From: Gryganskiella cystojenkinii
Lineage: Eukaryota; Mortierellomycota; Mortierellomycetes; Mortierellales; Mortierellaceae
Length of the DNA stretch: 64,000 bases
Assembly: GCA_015852425.1 (NCBI GenBank)
Contig: JAAAIG010000071.1
Coordinates: 1 to 64,000 of the forward strand
Direction: 5' to 3'
This document shows, piece after piece, positions 1 to 12,455 of this stretch. The position numbers and the translations under genes were made by a program. Within the stretch, counting starts at the first letter, position 1, and every line of letters starts with the position of its first letter. The notes beneath the pieces are model-generated. The model was not told where the DNA came from, searched no databases, and saw only the letters and a program-made list of their open reading frames with translations.

Positions 1-223
1 TTTTTTTTTTTTTTCTTTTTCCACGTTGGACAAAACGACAGGGTCATTCAAATCAAACATTGCATTCCCTTTACATTACACGCACACTCTCTCTCCCTCT
101 GTTTCCACCCATTATTGTCCCTTTTCCTACCTCGCATTCACTTCTTTTTTTATTTCCTCAAATCCCCATCCTATTCGCAATCCCTGGTAATCCTGGAAAA
201 GAGAGCGTAGTCCTGAATCAACA

Positions 224-3050
224 ATGATGAATCTCAAGACCACTGCTTTGCTGGGCAACATCACCCGCCAGAATGTTTCCAAGCAACTCTTGCCCCTCTC
301 AAACTCCAAAAACTCTGTCCTCACTCTCTCGCAGAGGTCTGCTCAACCTGTCGGCCCCAATGCTCCCGCGAACCCTGTTCGCTCCTTCTCGTCGTCTCAG
401 GCCAGCAGGGACAACAACAACAACAATAATCCTGCCCTGGTCCATGGCAACCCTGCATTCAACCACCAACTCAACCTGAACAACAATAATTCGCCTCGGT
501 TCAAGAGCAATATCGCCGCCACTCTCAACTTTCAGCAACAACAGGACCAACTGCAACAACCCCACTACAGAGAACCCAACGTGGTCATGGTCCAAAGGAC
601 CAGTCCTCTGGCCAGGAACGTGCTCGACTCGATTCAAGGTCAGGATGCTCGTAACCTCTTCCCGTTCTTGCAAGAAATGTTTCAACAGGGCAAATATGCC
701 GATGCTGCTCTCTCAACCGAGATTGTCGGTCAACTCTTGGACAAAAATAGTCCCCAGGACGCAGAAAAGGCCCTGTCCATGCTGATGGACTGTCATCGTA
801 ACACGGGCAGACACCTGACTCTCTTTCAAAGAAACACCTACACGTCCTTGGCCAAGGACATTCTCAACTACAGCAAGGACTTTGCGCAAACACTCTCACT
901 CGCCAGGTTGCTTGAAAGGTATTTTTTTTTTTCTTTCTCGTTTTTCTGTACCTTCTCTCTGTTGTTATCGACTACTGCGAAGCACATTTGACTCATCTCG
1001 CTTCTTTATATCCATCCCCTTTCTTTTTCTTGCGTGGAATGTCTTTATCCACAGACATCGACTCTTGGCCACAGCTGGATTTGCAGACGGCGCATTGAGA
1101 AGCTATCGCGAACTCAAATCGACTTCAGGACTCGTCGCTGTCAAGAGTCTTATCAACAGTTCCGATATCGAAATGTTGCTCACGTTGCAGGCTTCCCTTG
1201 TCAAGACCTCGAATCGGTACAAACAACTCATCGAAATCTTGCTCGATGCCAAGGAGATGAATATTGTCCCCAGTCAAGAGATTTGCTCCCAAGTGTCAGC
1301 CTCGTTTGTCGACCAAAACGATTATTCTGGACAACTCGCCTGGGACACCGCAGTGCAGGAGATTTACCCTGGATTCCAACCCGTCATCCCCGAGAGTATT
1401 CAGCCCTCCCAACTTCAATCCAGGACTCAGTCTCAACCTCAATCTCAATCTCAGCCGCAGTCCCAGGCGCAGTCGCCTCGTCGCGAGGACCAACAGCAGC
1501 AACAGCAGCAGCAACAACATCAGCAACAGACGACATCTCATCCTTCAAATGATCAACAGCGTCCTCGTCGCGGTAGAAATCCAAAGGCGCAAGTCCTTCT
1601 CCGCAAAGCTGACCCTTCGGAAACTATCATTCGTGCCTGTCGTACCGGTTACGTTGCCGTTGCCTTGGAAGAGCTTGCCAAGATGACCAAACAACGTCAA
1701 GTCCCTATCCCCCAAGCCATGGCCGAGATCATCTATGCCTGCTCTAAGCGTGAGAAAAAGGTCCCCGGAAACTATCAGGAACTCTTTCACATTGCCAATC
1801 TCTCGTTGAGTGCCGTCAAGGACAAAACCCATCGTCGTGCTGGGGAATACGAGGTCTTTAATGCCATGTTGATCGCCAACGCCACGATCGGTGATATGGC
1901 TAGCGCCAAAAAGAACTATGATGATATTGTGAACCTTGGACAGTTCCCTGACGCTGCAGGATATGCTGCGCTATTGCTCGCCACCACCACAGGCGCTGTG
2001 GATGAAGCTTTGGATGCACTCAAGATCCTCGAGGAGGTCAAGCGTCACAATATCAAGCCCAACATCTTTTTCTACAATGTCGTCATTGGCAAGCTCTCTC
2101 GTGGACGCAAGATTGAACGGGTTCTCGAGGTTTATGAGGATATGATCACGCAGAGAATTCGGCCCAATGGAATCACATACGGTACCTTGATCAGCGCCTG
2201 CACCCGTGTCGGTAACGAGGACATGGCTCGCAATCTGTTCAACGAAATGGTCAGTCTGCCTGATTACAACCCCCGTCAGGGACCCCACAACGCCATGATT
2301 CAGTTTTATGTCCGTCAAAAGAAGAACCGTGCCACGGCCTTGGAATACTACGAGGATATGCTTCAGCGCGGACTGTTGCCAACAGAGCACACCTACACGA
2401 TTTTGATCGAAGCCTTTGCTTGTATTCAGCCCTATGATCTCGACGAGGCCAACCGACTCCTTCGATCCATGAAACGAGGACCCGTTCGTGCGGAAGAACC
2501 TCAATTCGGTGCCTTGATTCATGCTTACGGAGTCGAGCATAAGGATGTTGTGAAGGCCGAGGAGATCTTCGAAGAGATGCTCCAGAACGGGATCAAACCC
2601 CGTGGACCCGCTTATCAGGCCTTGATCGAGGGCTACATCACTAACGGCAACTTGAGACGAGCGATCGAACTTCGAGAAGAGCTCGTGTCCAAGGGTCAAC
2701 CCTCCAACACTTATATTGAGAACACATTAATCCGCGGATTTGGCCTTGCCAAGGATATTGTCTCTGCAGAGGCCATCTTTGATGCGATGGTAGATCCCTA
2801 CGTGGCCAAGACCCCTGGCGTGATTGCCAAGGAACCTTCCAGTTATCATAGCATGGTCTCGGCTTACCTCGAGAACCAGATGATGGACAAGGCCTTGGAG
2901 ACGCTTTCCAAGATGAAGAGTCAGCATTACCCAGAGTTGGTGGTCAAGCCTGTGGAGGAGATTATTCAAGCCGCCACGATGTCCTCGCCTTCGTCCCCAT
3001 CAGGAGCGCATAGCAGCCACAGCTCCCCAATGAAGGCTACTGCTCTTTAA
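224..3050 (+). CDS. Pentatricopeptide-repeat (PPR) protein, probably mitochondrial
   Basis: Two exons, 224–918 and 1055–3050, joined across a T-rich intron (gtatttt…ccacag). The frame is kept at an AG|A arginine codon, giving about 896 aa. The N-terminus (MMNLKTTALLGNITRQN…) is basic and hydroxylated without acidic residues, like a mitochondrial targeting peptide. Gln-rich tracts follow: an Asn/Gln stretch near 410–550, and a Ser-Gln/poly-Gln linker at about 1425–1530. From about 1600 to the C-terminus are tandem helix-turn-helix repeats of PPR type, for example 'NIFFYNVVIGKLSRGRKIER' and 'PNGITYGTLISACTRVGNED'. These have the roughly 35-residue spacing and the 'TYxxLIxA' signature. PPR proteins bind organellar RNA in processing or translation; the exact target cannot be read from sequence. 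It converges on the aconitase gene with 168 bp between stop codons. Confidence 0.88.
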
Positions 3051-3218
3051 AGTGATTCATTTTCCTTCCCCCTTTAGACTACAAGTCCACCACGCCCTAA
3101 TCTCTTCTCCAACTTGTGTAATTTTATAATAAACCAAATGTTCCAATTTTTTTTTTTGCTAAAATTTATTATTTATTCTATTGTGAATGCAATGTGATAA
3201 TAAAATGGGACGGTCGCT

Positions 3219-6200
3219 CTATCCACGAGCAGCGTTCAAAGCACTTCCCTTTCGGAACCACTCGACCTGATCAAGACTCATTGTGTGTAAGGCCTTGATC
3301 TCGTACTGTTCACCGTTGGGACGACGAACTTTCAGTGTGATCTCGCCTCCCTCGGGGGTATCATTCTTTCCAGGACGACCGGCGACCAAATCTGCAACAC
3401 CAACCGTGGACTCGATCACATCACCACCGTGCATCTTTTCCCAATCGGCTGGGTCTGCAAACGTCAAGGGCAAGACACCTTGCTTCTTCAAGTTTGTCTG
3501 ATGAATACGAGCAAAAGATCTCGCCAGAATCAGTGGGCAGCCGAGGTAGCGCATTTGAAGAGCGGCGTGCTCGCGGGCTGAACCCTCGCCATAATTGTGC
3601 TAAGAGACGAACCGAAACGAAATCAAGAACGAGTCAGTAAACAAAAACAACAAAGAGTGTTTCCTTTTTTGACATCACTCTTGAGAGGGCTATTTTTCTT
3701 TTTTCTTTTTTTTTTTGGTACTTACATCAGTAACAACGATCCAGGGTTTGCCCAACTTTTGATAATCCCGTCCGACCTCATGGATTGCGCCTTCCTCACC
3801 CGTGAACACGTTCTTGACCACGTTCACCTTCTCGTTATCTGCGTTCAAGGCTCCGTTCAAGGTGTTGTGAGCAATGTTCTCGAGATGTCCCTTGTACTTT
3901 AACCAAGGACCTGCGGCACTGATATGATCCGTCGTGCATTTGCCCTTGACCTTGAGCATCACTTGCAAGTCCTCGAATTCACCGACGGGTCCAGGACCAA
4001 AGGGTTCCAGGACCTGAAGACGAGTGGACTTGGGGTCAACGCTGATCTCGATCGCACCATTGGGTTCACTGACATCGGGAGGTGTGTAGGAGAGGTTTCC
4101 TGGGATGAATCCGTTCTGAGGGAGGTTGTCTCCATAAGGAGGTTGCAGCATGAACTCGTTTCCAGCGGCGTCGATGAGAGGATCCGTCAAGGGGTTGAAC
4201 GTGAGCTTTCCAGAGAGGGACATGGCGGTGACCAACTTTAATAAGCAAAGAGCATCGATCAACAAAAGGCAACTGTTAGCAAAATGGAAGGAGGGGGGTG
4301 TCTTTTGCCACTATCACCATCAACCCTCATCCATTAGTAAAGTAAAAAATTACCTCGGGCGATGTCAAAAAGTTCATGGTGGTCGCGTTTCCGTCATTGC
4401 GGTTCTTGAAGTTGCGGTTGAATGAGGTCAAGATGGCGTTCTCCTCTTTGGCATCCAGATCATCGCGAGTCCACTGTTTTGAACAGAAAGGAAGAGGTCA
4501 ATATGTGAACTTTCAAGAATCGCGTACTCGGCGAAAACCGTAAACAGGTATATAGTGCAACAAAAGTCCTACCTGTCCAATACATGGCCCGCATGCATTC
4601 GCAAGGACAACTCCTCCGACCTGCTCCAGAACACCTGTCTGTCCATCGCGCTCGATCGTAGCTCTGATTTGCTCTGAACCAGGGGTGATAAAAAACCCAG
4701 CCTTGGATTTGATGCCCTTCTCGACCGCCTGCTTGGCCAAACTGGTCACACGATCCATATCCTCATAACTACTGTTGGTACAGCTTCCAATCAATCCAAC
4801 CTTGACCTCATCCTTCCAACCGTTCTGACGGACCACGTCCGCAAACTTGGAAAGAGGCGTGGCGAGATCGGGGGTGAACGGACCGTTGATGTGGGGCTCG
4901 AGAGTCGACAGGTTCACCTCGATGACCTTGTCATAGACAGCACCTTCATCAGCCCTCAAGAACTGGGCATGTTGACGAGCAGCCTCGGCGACAGGGCCAC
5001 GACCGGTGGCGTGTAAGTACGAAGCCATACTGGGGACAAAGGGGAAAAGAGAGGTCGTAGCACCGACTTCTGCACCCATGTTGCAGATCGTACCCATACC
5101 TGTGCATGACAAGGTCTCGATTCCTGGTCCAAAGTATTCAATGATATGGCCCGTTCCACCCTACAATATCAAAAAAAAAAATCAAGAAGAGGGGTACAAA
5201 TGAGCCACCAGGACCTATTAATCGTCAGACACATAAGGATAGCGAGTAAAAAAAAAAATCTCGGCCACTTACGCGAACGGTCAACTTTCCAGCAATGTGC
5301 AAAATAACATCCTTTGGCGAAGTCCATCCGTTGAGCTTTCCAGTCAACTTGATACCAATGACTTCGGGGGCCTTCAATTCCCAGGGAATATTTGCCATCG
5401 CATCCACGGCGTCCGCACCACCGACACCGATCGCGATCGAGCCCAAGCCGCCAGCATTAGGTGTATGACTGTCTGTACCGAGCATCAACAAACCTGGGGC
5501 AGCATAGTTCTCGAGCACGATCTGATGAATAATACCACTACCGGGCTTCCAGAACGACATGCCGTACTTTTCAGCGGCACTTTGTAAAAAATTGAAGATC
5601 TCCTTGTTGTTCTCGATCGAGTTGATGAGATCCTGATCCGCACCCTTGTGACCGACAATCAGGTGGTCACAATGGATTGAGGTTGGTACGGCAGTTGTGG
5701 GCATCCCTGCGAGCATGAACTGTAAGATAGCCATTTGTGCGGACGCATCTGATGGAAATGATCAAAAAGTGATCCGTGTGAATATTTTTTTTTCTTTGGT
5801 CGGCTTTGAAACCAGGAATTTTTCATATTTTCACATTCCCCCCCCCCCTTCTACTTCACAACTTCTTTACCTTGCATGGCAACACGATCTACAGAAACAT
5901 GAAGAACAATTTTGGTCAGTGCTTTTTTCATTTGTTCGTTATCATATCAGAGATGGATTCGATTTCTGAATTTACGATGAGGCGATCAAAAGTTATTGGG
6001 CGCATTCAGTTCGCTGAAAAAAGAGTCACAAAGAACTCAAAATCATTCTCTTTTTTTTATCGTGCTCCCTACCTGGAGACAACTTTAAGTATGTCTGTCC
6101 TCGAATAGGCTTGACGCCCTCAGGTTCCGTAAGATGGGAATAAAGAATCTTCTCGGACAAGGTCAAAGGACGGTGGTCCAGGACTCGCTTGACCTTCTCC

Positions 6201-6454
6201 AGATTTGAAGTCAACTTGGCATAAGGTGGTGTGATCCTCGTGCAGTTTTTTGTTGGTGTTGAAGACGCAGAGCTAGCAAGAGAACGCGACAACAACGTCC
6301 GAGACGAAGAGGTTGCCCACCTGCTTGTTGTGCATGTACGTGCTAATGGCTATTCGTATTTGGAGAGAGAAAGTCGTCAATGAAAGTGTTTCGATCAGGG
6401 GGCAGAGCAAGAACGAGCAATGACAGAGAATTACTGTACCTTGATGAAAGACAT
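3219..6454 (-). CDS. ACO1: Aconitate hydratase, mitochondrial (aconitase)
   Basis: TCA-cycle enzyme converting citrate to isocitrate with a [4Fe-4S] cluster. I read eight exons (transcript order): 6440–6454, 6073–6349, 5871–5888, 5273–5748, 4573–5160, 4354–4473, 3726–4235, 3219–3599. All phases agree and the protein is 794 aa, a normal length. The start ([16 protein letters not shown]…) is rich in Arg/Ser with no acidic residues, a typical mitochondrial presequence. Family landmarks: [25 protein letters not shown] (cluster Cys), NACGPCIGQ (two cluster Cys), and [11 protein letters not shown] near the C-terminus with the catalytic Ser/Arg. Odd points are a 15-nt first coding exon and an 18-nt third exon encoding only the DRVAMQ stretch. 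About 570 bp upstream, before the tRNA gene, contain no other gene that I can see. Confidence 0.96.
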
Positions 6455-6930
6455 TTTTTTCTGTGAGATGAGATGATGTAGCTCCTGCTAGTCGTGAGAG
6501 AGTCGAGCGAGTAAATGGGTAAGAGTGGAGAGAAAGAAGAGAGAAAAAAAAGGAAGAAGAGAGTAAAAAAAGAAGAGGGGATGTCTTTGCTTTCTCGGAC
6601 ATCGATGCCCTAAAATATGAAAGGGGAAATAAAGTTTTCTCCGGATTTTGTGACTGACAGGGCAGCATCGGAAATCAGTCAGTGCGCGCACAAAGATTCG
6701 ATTTCCCATGGATTATCGCAACCCGGATCCTGGCGTTCGTTGCGATCGACCAACAGATATCAACGGTTTCTATCAGACAACTGATGCAACTTCAACACCT
6801 TTTACCTCTTATCTCCAGGATGTCATGTCTTCTCTCCGAGATTTTGTCATATCACATATTGCGCTTGTTACGACCATTCACGGTGTATTTTTTTTTTGGC
6901 AAAAGATCAAATCAGATCAGATGATCTACA

Positions 6931-6960
6931 CCCCTTAAGACGTAATAGCGCCACCAATTT
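6931..6960 (+). promoter_or_regulatory. Putative tRNA-upstream element (Asp)
   Basis: CCCCTTAAG (from 6931) and GCGCCACCAATTT (6948–6960) lie 62–91 bp ahead of tRNA-Asp. The same 13-mer and a CCCTTAAG occur ahead of tRNA-Glu at 43102–43127, on that gene's own strand. A shared RNA polymerase III upstream element is inferred, not proven. Confidence 0.45.
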
Positions 6961-7021
6961 GATGAGTTCGGAGCTGTGTATTCGAGAAGAACTCTGAAAT
7001 CTTTTTTTCATCTGAAGATCG

Positions 7022-7093
7022 TCTTTGTTAGTATAGTGGTGAGTATCTCCGCCTGTCACGCGGAAGACCCGGGTTCAATTCCCGGACAGAGAG
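7022..7093 (+). tRNA. tRNA-Asp (GTC)
   Basis: A 72-nt cloverleaf. The acceptor arm TCTTTGT pairs with ACAGAGA (one G·U) and the discriminator is G. The D arm is TAGTATAGTGGTGAGTA. The anticodon stem-loop CCGCCTGTCACGCGG carries GTC. The T arm is CCCGGGTTCAATTCCCGG. No intron. CCA is not encoded, as expected in eukaryotes. A run of seven T about 35 nt downstream could terminate Pol III. Confidence 0.96.
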
Positions 7094-7297
7094 CTTCTTT
7101 TGTTTTACTGTTCGTTCGTGAACTCTTTTTTTTACTTCTCTCCGGGTGGTCGGCTGGTCGTCGAGGACTGGATAGTTCACAACAAAAGAAATTTACAAGC
7201 AATTCTTTCCTTGGTTCTTACAGTATTATTATTAATTTTATTATCCTGTCAAAGAAGAATCAAGTATTTACAATATTATCTACATATCTACAACTTT

Positions 7298-10200
7298 TTA
7301 CAGATCAAAGAATTCGTTCCACTGGTAGAGTCCATGAGACGACTCCAACGTAACCATGGTTGATGTTGAGGTCAGCGCATTGGCCTTGTACTGTTTTCGA
7401 ACCGTGGTCGGGGATGCCTTTGCGATCGTGGACGACGTCGAGAGTTCGACCATGGACATGGCTCGAGTTTGTGGTCGCTGTTTTCGACTTGACGGCGAAG
7501 AAATCGAAATCTGACGACGTTTGGATGGCAGAGCCTCTAGGACATCGTTCTCCTCTCTGCCGTCCATATCATCATCGTACAATTGAGCTTCGTCGAGTGC
7601 TTTCCAAAGCTCCTGTTCCATCTCTTCTTCAGCCATCTTGGTCGCCAAGAGGTTCTGTGCTGCAGTCGCTGCGGCGAGCAAAGTACTCGTCTTTGCCGCC
7701 ATTGCTGACCTGGAACCGAGCGAGGGTGACGAGGAAGGCGAACGGAGTCCACCTGGCCTCTGTAGAATGGCGCTCTGGAGCCATTGCTTGGGCGTAGATA
7801 ACGGTGAACCTGACAAGGATACAGCTGCGGATGCGGATGGACAACCGGAAAGAGACAACAGCACTGATGGAGATCGAGTCGCGGCCAGAACAGCAGCCCG
7901 GTTATGTGCGGAGCCCTCGCCATTATCCTCGGCCACCGCCGGGACTTTACTCCTGGATGCAAAGATGGCACTCTGAGACCGTTGCTTGCCCTCGTCGTGA
8001 GACGATCTCTTTCGCTGCTGCTGTTTTTGCTGTTGAAGGTACGCAGCCGTCATGGGCTTGGCAAGAGCATCGAGGAGCAGGGATGAAGCCGAAGTTGGGT
8101 ACTGAGCCAGATCTAACAAGGAGAGACCTGTCGTTGGTGTACCAAGGGCGTTATTTGAGCCCGTGGTGTTCCAAGATGCAGTCGTGGCACGAGTCATCAT
8201 GGACCCGGACGATCCTTGATGACGGAGGTAGGGCGTCATCTGAGTCGAGGTCGAAGAGTTCAGTGTCATCGTGGTGGAATTCGACATGACCGCGGATGAA
8301 GTCAAAGAGCTACGAGATGTAGGCGTCGTGACCGAGGCCAGGGTTGGCATGGTCGAGTACGAGATTGATGGACGGGATTTGGCACCCAGCATGCGACCCA
8401 GAGTCTGAACCCTGCCAAACGTTGGAGACGGTCGAGGCGGAGGTGAGAGGTAAGAAGAAGTGGAAGCAGCGCGAGTCAATGCCGATTTCTCTCTACTCAA
8501 AGCCTCCTCCGAGGCTGTGGTCGGCGCGCCAGACTTGTCCGTATTTCCGGCCAAAGCAGGATCCTCGACGGGCGTAAAAGGCTGTGGACTAGCGCAAATA
8601 GTGGCCTCTTTGACCACCAGGCCTTCGACTTCTGCAACCCAGCCGTCCTCGACCTGAAACTCGGCTCGATCCAGATCATGCCTTTGCAAGAACTTGCGAT
8701 ACGAATGATCAGCTCCTTCTGGCATGGAAATGTGTCCATGATCAGATCGATCGACTGCTTTACCCTTGTCTAGTCTAGGTGCCATTTGTCCTTCATCGCC
8801 ATGATCCCCCTCATCCTCTTCCTGGATCGCTCTAAACCTGTTATAGTTGACTGTATCGTCCTCACCTCGCGTCATGTCGCATTCGTCGTCCCATCGGGGT
8901 CCTGGTTTCGGAGTACCGTTCTTGTAGTACCGGTATGTGCCGTTGGAGAGAATCAAAACCATATGACCGCCGCTGTTGTGGTTACCATCATGTTGTCCCG
9001 ATGCAGTGGTAGAGTCGATCACGTCCCTTGTGACTGTCTGTGGGAGGGTAAAAGCTTCGATCGTGGGCATGGAATCGTTCTTGAAGGCCGTAGGAGACAG
9101 CGACGGTGAAGTGGACGAACTGGCGCCAGAACCATACAGGGGCTGAGACGACGACGGCGTACTGGGCCGACTAGTCACGGAAGAGTAAAAGGATGAATCG
9201 GACATGTTCTTGCCGTGTTGACTACTACCGATACCATTACCATTACCACTGCTCTGGCCTTGGTCGTCGCAAGGCTGCTGTCGTTGAAATAAAGGTGATC
9301 GTCGCAGTCGTTCCTGCTCTTGCTGCTCCAACAGTTGATGCAATGGCATGATGTGATTGTGAGACGCATATTGGCCAGGCTGACTGAGGGAGAGATCGAC
9401 GACGGCTTTATTATTGTTGTTCTTGGTTGGAGTGTTGAAACTGCTTGTGGATGAAGTGCTGCTGCTAGGGAGAGCACCCACCGGGTATACAGAGGAGAGG
9501 ATGGTAGTGGTGGATAAGGAGCTATGACGACCGCTGAGCGCGTCGAGTGACCCTACAAATGGAGAGTTGATGAGGCGTGTTCAGTCTCTTGTAAAAGCCT
9601 TGGTCGCCAAACGACGACTGGAGCATCATGAACCCATTCCCAACCAATCCGTCCTCATTTGCGTCGTTATTATCGTTGTCATCATTATGGAGCAACTCGA
9701 CGAAGGATCTATCGCCGTCTGGGTGCTTCAACTTGACGTTGGGGTATTGACTTTTCACTCTCTTCAGGATCCTTTTATCAAAATAGGATGCCACCAGGCA
9801 GTCTATCATCAATTCATCCTCGCTCACGAATCCAGGTGCATGAATCGCGTCATTACTTGTTTTCTGGGTTAGATCCTTCTTGATCGACGGTCGTAGGTTC
9901 TTGGCGAGCGGTGCTCGGGGATCGTGGTTCAATGTTGGATAGATGTCGGCTGTGGTCGCGGTTGCGGCCACAAAGAGGATCCCACTATCGGGTCGGGCTT
10001 GTCGGGGCGGATTGACTCGAAGGCAGGCTTGGTCGACGGCCATGTCTTTTTCATTGCTGCTGCCAATGTGAGTGCCGAGGTTGGCCCGATGATGTTGATC
10101 CGCTGCGACTGGAGGGAGTGGCCTACCTTCATAATCCACACCTCGAATAGGCAAGACGGCGACACCACCCTTGACATCTGGATCCGAAACTGCAGTGCTG

Positions 10201-12455
10201 CCCATCACCGTTCCGTGGAAACGATCTGCGATAGACTTGACAGTGGTCGAGCTAGAAGGCTGGACACTCTGGCCCAGGGATCGGGCGTTGAGTGCGCGGA
10301 TTCCGTCCAAAAGTCTGTCCGAGGCACCAGACTGCTGATCTTCATTCCCGTCTACGGCAGCGAGGAGTGCATTGGAAGAACGCTTGCGATCTGTTCGGTT
10401 CTTTGACTTTAGCTGCATCGCGGCCATGTAGGCACTGTAACTAGTGTATCGAACGCGATGCTGACGATGACGGCTCTGACTGTTGGACGTGCTCTGTCGA
10501 GACCGAGTCGAAGCAGATGGGTGGTAAATAGCGGGGTCACTTTGACCATCAGAAAGAGAATTCAACAATCGAGTAGCGTTCTGAAGGCGATCGGAAAGTT
10601 CCTCATCGACTTCATCTTCCTCCAGAATTGAATCGTTCTCCCCTTCCTCCCGAACCCGGCACGACCAAACAGAGGGACTTCTAGCTTCCATCTGCTGTTG
10701 TTGCTGATGTTTCTGGAGTTGTTGCTTCCATCGACGTTCACGAATCCGACAGTGTTGTTGCCAATAGTCGTTCCGTTCAGGGTAACCAGGAAAGTTGGGA
10801 TCATCGGCAGAGAGCCGCAAGGTTTCGGAATCGACGGTTCGAACGGAGGCTCGGTCCCAACGATCGTCATAGTAGACCTGACTGTACTGACGCCAATCCT
10901 CCTTGAGTTCTTCGAGGGACGCGGGCAACCCTTGTTGCTCATCAGAGAAGAGGCCGAGTTGCTGGTGTAAGTTGGAGTTGGAACCGGGTCGGAATTGGAT
11001 TGGAAGATAGAAGGGCGACAAGAGTCCTGAAGCTGTGTTGTCGGTGGTAGTGGCTGCAAAAGTTGGTTGATTGAGGACCGAATCGAATAATTCTGGATTT
11101 TCTTCCTCTCTTGGCGAGGAAGGCCAAGATAAGCCAACGGAGGATAGTCCAGGAGTGGAAAAGGTCGCACTCTCCTCACCATCACGTTGTTCAAGTATGG
11201 CGGCAGTGCTGGTGATATTATTCTGTTTCTTTTGCTGAGACTCCTTGGATTTTTTTTTGGGCGACAAAACTTTCTTGCTACGACCACCTCCTGACGACTC
11301 GAGGACTGCAGCTGCAGCCCCAGTGGTCTCTGCAGAAACAGTGATTTTGCGTCGAGTGTCGAGTCTGGGAAGTTTTGAGAGGAGACTCTTTCGTTTCTTG
11401 CGTTGAAGTGGGTCAGTCGATTGGCCTTGTTGCTGTTCTTGCTTGTGCTGCTGGTGTTGTTGTTGGTGTTGTTGGTGTTGTTGATGGTGTTTGGGTCGAA
11501 AGGTGTTAGAGAGGAAGGTACCGATCGGGACGGAGAGGGATCCGGCTGACAAACGCTTCTTCTTTTTCTCGAAGTCGTTTTCAAGATCGACATCTTCACC
11601 CTCTCTGATAGCTAGCGAGTTAATTCTCTCTTCAGATTCAGGATGTTCTTCGGTGCTGCTGTGGTTGTGGGAGAAGATGGAACCGAATCGTTTGCCCAAA
11701 GATCCTCCGGTAGGCATTGTTGTAGGGTATTGGGAGAAAATTAAGTCTGTAGGCCTGAGTGGTTCAGGAGACGAAGAAAAAAGTGGGACTAGTGGGACGA
11801 TTGGGGTGGAGGTGCGAAGAGATGTGGCAGGGGACAAGGAAGAGGAAGAGAGCTGATTGTTGGGTGAAGGATGAGGAAGCGAGGAAGAGATCGATGTAGG
11901 GGTTGACTGGTTCGATATTGGATGACGATGCCTTATTCCATCGCTCTCACTCTCACTGCCACCACTGCTATTGTAACTGTTGCTGTCGTTGCTCCTGCTT
12001 CTGCCCTCTACAATGTCCAGGACAGCACCAATGATCTCTGTCGACGTCGAAGAGGAAGAGGAAGGGTCAAGGCGTTCTAAGAGCTGGACAGAGAGCGCGC
12101 TCTGGAGGCTGTTACTGCTTTCCTGTCGGCGGAGTTTTCCTTTGTTCTTGGTGAGGTTGGGGGTGTTGTTGAAGTTCAGGATGATGTTGTTGTTGACGTT
12201 ATTCGTAGAAAGGGCTGTCGGAGTAGGGAAGGTGGGAGAGGTGTTATTGATGGTAGTACGAGAGAGGAGGGACGCGTCCGTGCTACTGTTGTTTTTGATG
12301 TTGTTATCCGTCTCGGGGGGCACAGCAAGGACGACGATGCTGGCTGCGCTGTCCGACCGAGCATGACCATGACGACCAAGGCGACTGTTCTTCCGAGCGG
12401 AAGACCCAAGGAAAGGATTGGGGATAGAGTGCCTGAACACGTTGGAGAGCGGCAT
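7298..12455 (-). CDS. Very large Ser/Gln-rich disordered protein, unknown function
   Basis: Two long coding blocks on the same strand look like one gene. Block 1 runs from the first ATG at 12455 (MPLSNVFRHSIPNPFLG…) to about 9560. Block 2 runs from about 9550 to the stop at 7298. Block 2 has no ATG near its beginning, and its frame opens directly behind two acceptors (TTTGTAG| and GCTCAG| near 9535–9555), so an intron is implied. The donor is unresolved; several weak phase-2 GT sites exist near 9600–9630. The product would be about 1,700 aa: poly-Ser/Asn/Gln segments, HQQHQQ-type repeats, Lys/Arg clusters, and few ordered patches. One ordered patch is SNGTYRYYKNGTPKPGPRWD. Another precedes the junction (VASYFDKRILKRVKSQYPNV). 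I recognise no domain. It could instead be two adjacent genes. Confidence 0.55.

Noticed and set aside
1296..1541. Minus-strand 81-codon Leu/Arg-rich frame
   Set aside because: Antisense shadow of the Gln-rich linker of the PPR protein; repetitive codons keep several frames open.
1971..2699. 242-codon minus-strand frame
   Set aside because: Antisense shadow inside the PPR repeats, which are clearly coded on the + strand.
10562..11599. 345-codon minus-strand frame
   Set aside because: Same-strand shadow in another frame of the large disordered protein; the real frame is longer and continuous through it.
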